Below are positions 1 through 4,823 of a stretch of DNA of 6,999 nucleotides, in pieces (the first letter of the stretch is position 1; every line of letters begins with the position of its first letter). The translations under genes were made by a program, and so were the position numbers. Under the pieces are notes generated by a model, which did not search any database, was not told the origin of the DNA, and was given only the letters and a program-made list of their open reading frames with translations. Source of the stretch: Actinomycetota bacterium (GTDB lineage: Bacteria; Actinomycetota; Thermoleophilia; UBA2241); assembly GCA_003132645.1 (NCBI GenBank), contig PKYM01000027.1:1-6999 (forward strand), in the 5' to 3' direction.

Positions 1-201
1 GCAAACGACCACGCCGGTGAGCTCGTTGTCGGTGATGGCCTTCTTGATGAGCTGCTGGCCGGGGTCGGAGCACATGTACTTATAGTCTTCGGCGTGCGCG
101 ACGCCGGGGTGCTCCCGGAGGGCGTCGACGACCGCGCCGCAGTCGACGGTGCGGCCGATGTTTTCGCCGCAGTGACAGATGAAGACGCCGATGCGGCTCA
201 C
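1..201 (-). CDS. hdrA: Heterodisulfide reductase subunit A, N-terminal fragment (cut by window edge)
   Basis: Only the first 67 codons are visible, read leftward from GTG at 201-199; the gene continues beyond base 1. The fragment has the HdrA N-terminal hallmarks: RIGVFICHCGENIG at residues 3-16, a stretch ending HAEDYKYMCSDPGQ at 36-49, and LIKKAI at 51-56. Cysteines at 9, 11, 21 and 44 include the conserved CHCG and YMCS positions. In the family, HdrA is the FAD-containing, electron-bifurcating subunit that takes electrons from a hydrogenase, formate dehydrogenase or NAD(P)H-linked partner and splits them between ferredoxin and the HdrBC disulfide reductase. The GTG overlaps the hdrB stop as GTGA, and a purine-rich GGAGAGAGG inside the hdrB end serves as Shine-Dalgarno, so translation is likely coupled. 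The FAD and ferredoxin domains lie outside the window, so subtype and electron partner cannot be judged. Family assignment is firm. Confidence 0.93.
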   Translation of the reverse strand, partial: MSRIGVFICHCGENIGRTVDCGAVVDALREHPGVAHAEDYKYMCSDPGQQLIKKAITDNELTGVVVC

Positions 202-1169
202 GAGGACCTCTCTCCGGCCGCCACGGCGCTCGCCTTTGCGGCGGCCTTGGCAGCCTTGGCCGCGTCGCGTTCGGCGGCCGCGACGGCCGCCTTGTCGGCC
301 TCTTGGGCCAGGTGCGCGAACAGCGGCTGCGTGTCGACGAAATGACGGGCGAAACCGAGCTTCTCGGGGGGCAGGCCAAGGGCCAGGCCGACGAGCTGGG
401 TGATGTAGAGCACCGGCATGGGCGGCTGGCCGCGCAGGCTCATGGCGCCCTGCCTGAAGTCGAGGTTGCCGTGGCACATCGGGCAGGCCGCGAGGATCGC
501 GTCGGCGCCGCAGCTACGGGCGTCTTCGATGATCGCCCGGCTCAGGCGCAGCACCGAGCTCGTGCGCGACACCGAAAAGGCTCCACCGCAGCACTCGACG
601 GCCATGTTCCAGCTCACCGGCTTGGCGCCGCAGGCGCTGATCAGGTCGTCCATGCCGCGCGGCTGCTCGGCGTCGTCGAAGCCGGTGATCTCGGCCGGGC
701 GCACCAGCAGGCAGCCCCAGTAGGCGGCGATGTTCAGATGCTCGAGTTGGTTGGGCCTGCTCGCCTCGGCCACGCGCGCGATGATCGGCGCCTGGCGCTG
801 AAGCATCTCGATGATGCCGAGCACGCGCACGGAGTTGGCGAACGGCCGGCCGATGACCTCGGGGATCTTTTCGGCCATGCCGGGCTCTTCGGCGACCGCG
901 TGAGTGGCGCCCGAAAGGCGGTTGTAGCAGGCGGCGCAGGGGGCGAGTAGCTCATCGATGCCCTGTTCTTCGGCGAGCGCCAGGTTGCGGGCCGGCATGG
1001 CCACGCCGAGCAGGTGGTCAGACAGATGGGCGGAGCTTGCTCCGCAGCAGCTCCAGTCGTGGACCTCGCGCATCTCGACGCCGAGGGTGGCGATGACCGC
1101 GCGCAGACTCTCGTCGTACTCGCGCGAGGTGCCGTGCATGGAACAGCCGGGATAGTAGCCGAGCGTCAT
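198..1169 (-). CDS. hdrB: Heterodisulfide reductase subunit B (two CCG domains)
   Basis: The product is 323 aa and starts MTLGYYPGCS. ATG at 1169-1167 is chosen because family homology begins there, GAGGG lies about 6 nt upstream, and it overlaps the hdrC stop as ATGA. The open frame continues upstream to 1970, but that part is the hdrC shadow. Two complete CCG modules are visible: C9, C41-C42, C78-x2-C81, and C153, C193-C194, C229-x2-C232, with spacings of 31/35 and 39/34 that match the CX31-39CCX35-36CXXC pattern. In HdrB these cysteines bind two non-cubane [4Fe-4S] clusters that carry out disulfide (CoM-S-S-CoB in methanogens) reduction. In a bacterium the substrate is unknown. The protein should be cytosolic and pair with HdrC. 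An oddity is an Ala/Lys-rich tail from about residue 291 to 320, beyond the catalytic fold. Family certain, substrate unknown. Confidence 0.95.
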   Translation of the reverse strand: MTLGYYPGCSMHGTSREYDESLRAVIATLGVEMREVHDWSCCGASSAHLSDHLLGVAMPARNLALAEEQGIDELLAPCAACYNRLSGATHAVAEEPGMAEKIPEVIGRPFANSVRVLGIIEMLQRQAPIIARVAEASRPNQLEHLNIAAYWGCLLVRPAEITGFDDAEQPRGMDDLISACGAKPVSWNMAVECCGGAFSVSRTSSVLRLSRAIIEDARSCGADAILAACPMCHGNLDFRQGAMSLRGQPPMPVLYITQLVGLALGLPPEKLGFARHFVDTQPLFAHLAQEADKAAVAAAERDAAKAAKAAAKASAVAAGERSS

Positions 1170-1732
1170 GAGGCACCCTCGCCGTCGTGGGTGTCGGGGC
1201 CGGTCTGGCCGGCGGCGGCCCGTGCGACCCGCTCGCGCTCGCAGGCGGCCATAATGGCCCGCACTTCGCCGACACCGCTGATGTGCGGCGGCACGATCGG
1301 CAGCTTGCCGCGCGTCAGCATGCCCGGCGACGCGGCGACATCCTGGAACAGGGCGCCGCTCCGCAGTTTGTACTGCATGATCAGACCGACCTCTGACAGG
1401 CGACCCGTCATGCGGATCTGCTCGAGAAACGACTTGTGGAAGGCGCGGACGTTGCGCGGCGAGTGCCCGGCGCCTTCGGCGGCGGCGAGCTCGCGCAGCG
1501 CGTCGATGACGCGCGCCGGGTCGACGTCGTTGGGGCAGCGCGCGCTGCAGGTCTCGCAGGTGAGACAGAGCCACATCGCGTCGTCGCCGAACAGCGTCTC
1601 GCGGTCGTTGTGCGCGGCGAGGCGCATGATGTCGTGCGGAGCCAGGGCCATCTCGCTGCCCATCGGGCAGCCGGCCGAGCACTTGCCACACTGGTAGCAG
1701 CGCGCGACGTTGATGTCCGCGGTGCGCCGCAC
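1166..1732 (-). CDS. hdrC: Heterodisulfide reductase subunit C (2x[4Fe-4S] ferredoxin-like); true start probably upstream
   Basis: From GTG at 1732 the product is 188 aa. Two cubane-cluster motifs are seen: C12-x2-C15-x2-C18-x3-C22-P and C56-x2-C59-x2-C62-x3-C66-P. The segment after them includes WLCLTCETCSARCP and the typical HdrC C-terminal pattern MQYKLRSGALFQDV followed by GKLPIVPP. HdrC is the electron wire between HdrA and HdrB. GTG 1732 is the first conventional start in frame but has no Shine-Dalgarno. Reading upstream, LAAYVRRTADINVARCYQCG matches the residues HdrC proteins normally carry before the first cluster, so the GTG codon is probably an internal Val. The frame stays open to a TGA at 1807-1805 with no ATG, GTG or TTG, and an ACG at 1789-1787 lies 8 nt after GAGAGG. 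Starting there would give 207 aa. Family certain; the start is unresolved. Confidence 0.92.
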   Translation of the reverse strand: MRRTADINVARCYQCGKCSAGCPMGSEMALAPHDIMRLAAHNDRETLFGDDAMWLCLTCETCSARCPNDVDPARVIDALRELAAAEGAGHSPRNVRAFHKSFLEQIRMTGRLSEVGLIMQYKLRSGALFQDVAASPGMLTRGKLPIVPPHISGVGEVRAIMAACERERVARAAAGQTGPDTHDGEGAS

Positions 1733-1797
1733 ATAGGCGGCGAGGGGCTCGCGTGAGGTCGTGTCGGGGCCGTTCGTCGTAGTGCTCGTGGTGTCCG

Positions 1798-1803
1798 CCT
1801 CTC
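1798..1803 (-). promoter_or_regulatory. Shine-Dalgarno that points to an upstream, non-standard hdrC start (ACG 1789)
   Basis: On the minus strand GAGAGG ends 8 nt before ACG at 1789-1787, in the hdrC frame. The downstream codons give STTTNGPDTTSREPLAAY, then the GTG usually taken as start. No ribosome binding site precedes that GTG. Spacing and sequence suit a real initiation site, but the codon at the right distance is ACG, not ATG or GTG. This is either rare non-AUG initiation, a recent mutation, or a base-call error. Confidence 0.5.
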
Positions 1804-1811
1804 GTCACATG

Positions 1812-1830
1812 GGGCCGTCCGTGACGGCCC
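1812..1830 (-). promoter_or_regulatory. Perfect 8-bp hairpin in the hdrC leader
   Basis: GGGCCGTC (1812-1819) and GACGGCCC (1823-1830) are perfectly complementary around a 3-nt loop. In the minus-strand transcript the stem ends 8 nt before the GAGAGG ribosome binding site. It has no U-tract, so it is not a classical terminator. It could stabilise the leader, influence ribosome access, or be a DNA operator. The structure is visible directly; its function is inferred. Confidence 0.45.
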
Positions 1831-1879
1831 AGATGCGAGGTGACGATTCGGCTGACGCCGCTCGCCCCCCGAGAAGAAT

Positions 1880-1892
1880 CTACGTCTCGTAG
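1880..1892. promoter_or_regulatory. Dyad CTACG-N3-CGTAG over the hdr start point (possible operator)
   Basis: A perfect 5-bp inverted repeat with a 3-bp centre covers the last bases of the -10 box and the predicted transcription start. A repressor bound here would block RNA polymerase. The arms are short, so chance occurrence is possible. The regulator is unknown. Confidence 0.3.
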
Positions 1893-1919
1893 TGTAGCGC
1901 CGGTGCCGATTGCGAGCAA
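1891..1919 (-). promoter_or_regulatory. Sigma70-type promoter for hdrCBA
   Basis: On the minus strand, TTGCTC (1919-1914) and TACACT (1896-1891) are separated by exactly 17 bp and resemble -35 and -10 boxes. Transcription would begin near 1884, giving a leader of about 95 nt before the ACG at 1789 or about 150 nt before GTG 1732. It is the only well-matched promoter found between the lipoprotein stop and hdrC. Assignment is by consensus only. Confidence 0.5.
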
Positions 1920-1920
1920 C

Positions 1921-1938
1921 ACGTGCAATTTGTCACAA
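1921..1938 (-). promoter_or_regulatory. CRP/FNR- or Rex-like imperfect dyad upstream of the hdr -35 box
   Basis: The minus strand reads TTGTGA-CAAATT-GCACGT. The left half equals the TTGTGA half-site shared by Rex and CRP-type operators; the right half matches only about 3 of 6 positions of TCACAA. Its centre lies about 45 bp upstream of the predicted start point, close to the position where class II activators sit. Redox or global control of an Hdr operon would make sense, but the site is degenerate. Confidence 0.25.
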
Positions 1939-1966
1939 GCGGTCCCGCGGCCGCTGGCCGGGTTGT

Positions 1967-2017
1967 CCAAGCGGGCGTCACGGGCCCCGGCCCGACGCCG
2001 GGTCCCTCAGCGCTTGG
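1967..2017 (-). terminator. Multi-tier stem-loop after the lipoprotein gene (probable terminator without U-tract)
   Basis: Three nested complementary pairs are present: CCAAGCG/CGCTTGG (1967-1973 with 2011-2017), GGCGTC/GACGCC (1974-1979 with 1994-1999) and GGGC/GCCC (1982-1985 with 1990-1993). It lies 37 bp past the stop of the minus-strand lipoprotein gene and upstream of the hdr promoter. No T-run follows on the transcript, as is common for high-GC actinobacterial terminators. It could also act as a 3'-end stabiliser. A tRNA was considered and excluded. Confidence 0.45.
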
Positions 2018-2053
2018 CGCCGCTGCCGCTGCAGCCGCCGGTGGTTCGATCCT

Positions 2054-3307
2054 TCAAGGGAACTTGACGGGGGCGACAGCCCAGGCCGGCCAGCTGCCGT
2101 TGGCCAGCAGCAGGTGGTTGTTTGCCCCGGTGGCATCGATCACCCAGAGCGCGCTCTGCAGGCCGTTCGACTTGGCCACCGCGTAGGCTATCTGCGAAGC
2201 CTTGGGGGACCAGGCGAGCGAGGTGATCGGCAGCTTGACGGTGACGATGGCCGTCGGTTTGCCCGCCCCCGGCGACCACACGCGCAGGGAGTCCGGGGTG
2301 CTGCTGCCACTGCCTCCACCGAATGCCAGGCGCGGACCGTGCGCGGTCCAGGAAGCGGGCGCCGGCCAGATGAGATCGTTGAGCGTGAGATGTTTCGTGC
2401 CGTCGACGCCGTAGACGGTGCAGCGAAAGCCTGGGTCGCTGCCGGTTTGCGTGGTGTAGATCAGGGTGCCGTCCGGCGAGATGCGCGGATAGCTGAACTC
2501 GTCGCCGTCGAAGTCGGTCGGAGCCTGCCCGGTTGCCACTTTCGCCACGCTGAGGTTGTCGGCGTCGTAGACGCGCAGGCTCTCGGCGATCATGCTGCCC
2601 GACTTCGCGCCGTAGGTGACGTAGGCGAGGTGCACGCCGTCGGTCGACGACGAGACGCCGACGCCCTTTACCAAGTGACCGCCGCTGTCCTTGACGGCCT
2701 GGCCCGTGCTCTTGGCGATGTCGCGCAGATAGAGCGTACCGTTGGCGTGGTAGGTCGTCGCGCCGGCCGGAAAGTACGACTCGACGAGCTGGGTCGAGCC
2801 GAGCCAGGCGAAGCTGTCGATCGTGGCCGGCGCGACGCCGGCGCCCACCTGATAGAGCAGCTTGCGCGGCACGTCGTAGACGAACAGGCTGTTCGTGGAA
2901 TCCGAGTCGCTGACCGCCCGCAGAAACGCCAGGCGCTGGCCGTCGGGGGCCCAGGCGAGGTCGTGGATGGGCCCGCCGCTGGGGGCGACGAGCTGCAGTA
3001 CCTTGCCCGTGCCGCTGATGACGCTGATGCCGTTGGCCTTAGGACCGCTCGCCACGGCCACCACGAGCTGCGCGATCGCGGCGTTCGTCGACGTGCTCGC
3101 CGACGACGACGGCGAGGGGCTCGACGATGAGCTCGCCGCGACCGTGACGGTCACGGTCGGGGCGGGTGTCGGCGAGCTGCCGCCGCAGGCGCCGGCGGCC
3201 ACCGCCACGACAGCCAAGGCGACGAGAGCGACGGCAAGCGCGCGCCCACCGGCTCGACTGGCTCGCGTCGGTCGTCTGTGTGACGCGGCGGGCGTTCTGG
3301 GTGTCAT
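2054..3307 (-). CDS. Lipoprotein with TolB/WD40-like beta-propeller
   Basis: 417 aa. The ATG at 3307 has an excellent Shine-Dalgarno, GAGGAGGG, about 8 nt upstream. Residues 1-21 are Arg-rich and 22-38 are a hydrophobic Ala/Val/Leu segment. A lipobox-like AGAC puts the lipidated cysteine at 41; the -3 position is Ala rather than the usual Leu or Val. Residues 42-76 are a Ser/Thr/Pro linker with a TVTVTV stretch, typical of an exposed spacer. From about 80 to 417, repeated beta-propeller strands occur: HDLAWAPDGQRLAFLR at 115-130, a weaker copy at 163-176, HLAYVT at 226-231, YPRISPDGTLIYTT at 273-286, PRLAFGG at 325-331 and ITSLAWSPKASQIAYAV at 361-377. This suggests about six PD40-type blades. 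Such proteins bind ligands or partners outside the membrane; no catalytic motif is visible. It follows the MFS gene by 81 bp on the same strand and may be co-transcribed. A specific function cannot be named. Confidence 0.88.
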   Translation of the reverse strand: MTPRTPAASHRRPTRASRAGGRALAVALVALAVVAVAAGACGGSSPTPAPTVTVTVAASSSSSPSPSSSASTSTNAAIAQLVVAVASGPKANGISVISGTGKVLQLVAPSGGPIHDLAWAPDGQRLAFLRAVSDSDSTNSLFVYDVPRKLLYQVGAGVAPATIDSFAWLGSTQLVESYFPAGATTYHANGTLYLRDIAKSTGQAVKDSGGHLVKGVGVSSSTDGVHLAYVTYGAKSGSMIAESLRVYDADNLSVAKVATGQAPTDFDGDEFSYPRISPDGTLIYTTQTGSDPGFRCTVYGVDGTKHLTLNDLIWPAPASWTAHGPRLAFGGGSGSSTPDSLRVWSPGAGKPTAIVTVKLPITSLAWSPKASQIAYAVAKSNGLQSALWVIDATGANNHLLLANGSWPAWAVAPVKFP

Positions 3308-3346
3308 CTGGACTTCCCTCCTCGTGTCGGCGCGCGTGGTGCTGGC

Positions 3347-3363
3347 AGGCTTGGCTCAAGCTT
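3347..3363. repeat. Short inverted repeat between MFS and lipoprotein genes
   Basis: GCTTG-GCT-CAAGC (3349-3361) extends to 7 pairs if one G-U pair is allowed. The octamer GCAGGCTT also occurs twice, at 3345-3352 and 3368-3375. The gap between the two minus-strand genes is 81 bp and I find no convincing -35/-10 pair in it, so read-through from the MFS gene is likely. The hairpin could set relative expression, but it is short. Confidence 0.25.
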
Positions 3364-3388
3364 CTCCGCAGGCTTTCTGTGGTCGCCA

Positions 3389-4687
3389 CTACAATCCTCG
3401 TGCGAAGACCAGAAGCAGTACGGCGGCGAGCGCCGCAGTGACGGCGCCGAACGAGAACGTCGCCCACGGTCCGACCAGCGTCCAGAGCAGGCCACCGAGC
3501 GCGCTGGCGGCAAAGCTCGCCACGCCGATCGAGGTGTCGAAGAAGCCCATCGCCGAGGCGCGCTGCGCGTCGGGGGCGGCGCGGCTGATGAGCGCCTTGG
3601 TCGTGCCCTCGGTCGCGGCGATGTAGAGGCCGTAGGCGGCGAAGAGCACGGCCACGAGCGCCATGCTCTTCGCCGCCGCGAAGCCCACGTAGACCACGGC
3701 GAACACGACGAAGCCGCCGGCCACCACGGGGATCTGACCGACGCGGTCGGACAGACCGCCGAGCGGTAGCGAGCCGGCCGCGTAGGTGAGGTTGTAGAGC
3801 ACATAGACGAGGATGACGGCCTTCACGCTGAAGCCCACCGATGACGCCTTGAGCAGCAGGAAGGCATTGCTCGAGTTGCCCACGGCAAAGACCAGCGAAG
3901 CGAGCAGCAGCCGGCGAAAGACGGGCGAGGCGGGCAGGCGCGGCCGGACCCGCGCCGGCGCGGCGGACGACCGGGGCGCTGCCGCGGTGGGCGACTCGGC
4001 CGCGGCTGCGGCGAACGACAGAGGCGCGGCGGCGGCAGACGACGCAGGCGCCGTGGTGGGGTCGTCCGGCTCCTCCGCGGGCCGGCGCTCGCGCACCGAG
4101 CGCCAGATCACCACGACGCTGAGCAGGCCCGGTACGAAGGCGATGGCGAACACCCAGCGTAGCGAGACGCCGAGCTGCAGCAGCAGCAGCGCGGTGAGTG
4201 GGCCTATGACGGCGCCGGCCGTGTCCATGGTGCGGTGCAGGCCGAAGGCCAGGCCGCGGTCGCGGTCGTCTACGTCGGCGGCGAGCAGGGCGTCGCGCGG
4301 CGCCGTACGCATGCCCTTGCCGGTCCGATCGACGACCCGTCCGGCGAGCGCCACGGGCCAGACGAAGGCGAGGGCCAGGACGAGCTTGCCGAGCGCCGCC
4401 AGACCATAGCCGCCCAGCACGAACACGCGGCGACGGCCGGTCGCGTCGGACCAGCGCCCGAAGGGGTAGCGCGTGAGGCTCGCCGTTGCCTCGGCGAGCC
4501 CCTCGATCAGGCCGAGCACCGCCGCCGAGGCGCCCAGCACCCCGGTCACGAAGCCGGGGAACACCGGGTAGATCATCTCGGAGCTGAAGTCGGCCACGAG
4601 GCTGACCAGGCCGAGCGACACCACGTTGCGCGGCAGCGAACGCAGCCGGCGGTACAGGGGGATCGGCCGGTGAGGCTGAGCGCTCAT
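3389..4687 (-). CDS. MFS transporter (12 TM, Ala-rich central loop)
   Basis: 432 aa, ATG at 4687, ending TAG. It is strongly hydrophobic with two six-helix halves. The N-terminal half has NVVSLGLVSLVADFSSEMIYP at about 21-41 and a classic motif A loop, GRWSDATGRRR (77-87), after helix 2. The segment VDRTGKGMRTAPRDAL (119-134) and HRTMDTAGAVIGPL (151-164) are typical of a widespread bacterial MFS group with unassigned substrates. The second half has a reduced motif A, LGGLSDRVG (309-317), and YGLYIAATEGTTKALISRAA (352-371). Between helices 6 and 7, residues about 203-250 form a long Ala/Pro/Ser loop of low complexity. The gene is likely transcribed with the downstream lipoprotein. The ribosome binding site is weak (GGTGG about 13 nt upstream). 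Substrate is unknown; drug or metabolite efflux is only a guess from the family. Confidence 0.9.
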   Translation of the reverse strand: MSAQPHRPIPLYRRLRSLPRNVVSLGLVSLVADFSSEMIYPVFPGFVTGVLGASAAVLGLIEGLAEATASLTRYPFGRWSDATGRRRVFVLGGYGLAALGKLVLALAFVWPVALAGRVVDRTGKGMRTAPRDALLAADVDDRDRGLAFGLHRTMDTAGAVIGPLTALLLLQLGVSLRWVFAIAFVPGLLSVVVIWRSVRERRPAEEPDDPTTAPASSAAAAPLSFAAAAAESPTAAAPRSSAAPARVRPRLPASPVFRRLLLASLVFAVGNSSNAFLLLKASSVGFSVKAVILVYVLYNLTYAAGSLPLGGLSDRVGQIPVVAGGFVVFAVVYVGFAAAKSMALVAVLFAAYGLYIAATEGTTKALISRAAPDAQRASAMGFFDTSIGVASFAASALGGLLWTLVGPWATFSFGAVTAALAAVLLLVFARGL

Positions 4688-4712
4688 GGCGCCGATGCTA
4701 CCACCGCTTGCA

Positions 4713-4746
4713 CGATAGCCAGTACGCTCTCGCGATAGCCAGAACG
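4713..4746. repeat. 14-bp direct repeat at 20-bp spacing in the divergent promoter region
   Basis: CGATAGCCAGTACG (4713-4726) is repeated as CGATAGCCAGAACG (4733-4746), 13 of 14 bases identical and offset by exactly 20 bp. This is about two helical turns, so both copies face the same side of the DNA. It lies 26 bp from the MFS start codon and 77 bp from the start of the divergent secreted-protein gene. It could be a tandem regulator site controlling one or both genes. Confidence 0.45.
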
Positions 4747-4778
4747 GCTTACGCTTCCGGGTAAAAGCCGGGCCCGGA
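4745..4778 (+). promoter_or_regulatory. Two overlapping, mutually exclusive inverted repeats upstream of the secreted-protein gene
   Basis: CGGCTT (4745-4750) pairs with AAGCCG (4765-4770), and TCCGGG (4756-4761) pairs with CCCGGA (4773-4778). The arms overlap, so a transcript through here could form only one stem at a time. A self-complementary CCGGGCCCGG lies at 4768-4777. No clear promoter was found to show that the region is transcribed. It may instead be operator DNA. Confidence 0.25.
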
Positions 4779-4812
4779 CGGCCGATACCGTGGAGTAGGG
4801 CTCGGCCAGGTC

Positions 4813-4818
4813 AGGGAG
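4813..4818 (+). promoter_or_regulatory. Shine-Dalgarno fixing the GTG 4824 start
   Basis: AGGGAG ends 5 nt before GTG 4824. It supports the long N-terminus over the alternative ATG at 4959, which has only a C-rich stretch upstream. Confidence 0.5.
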
Positions 4819-4823
4819 ACAGC

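Noticed and set aside
303..950. 215-codon plus-strand frame over hdrB
   Set aside because: Antisense shadow of a gene with all ten expected CCG cysteines; no motif of its own.
1170..1970. Upstream extension of the hdrB frame, which would make a 590-aa protein
   Set aside because: The extra 267 residues are Arg/His-rich translation of hdrC in another frame. HdrB homology and a ribosome binding site start at 1169.
2041..2056. GGTTCGATCC resembling a tRNA T-loop
   Set aside because: The flanking bases do not form a T-stem, and no D-arm, anticodon arm or acceptor stem can be drawn around it on either strand.
1910..3130. 406-codon open frame on the plus strand opposite the lipoprotein gene
   Set aside because: It is Arg/Gly/Ala-rich, has no recognisable motif, and lies antisense to a gene with a signal peptide and propeller repeats. 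High GC content produces such frames.
4708..4739. TTGCAC followed by GATAGC as a promoter for the secreted-protein gene
   Set aside because: Spacing to any -10-like hexamer is 18-20 bp and the -10 match is poor, so it was not listed as a promoter.
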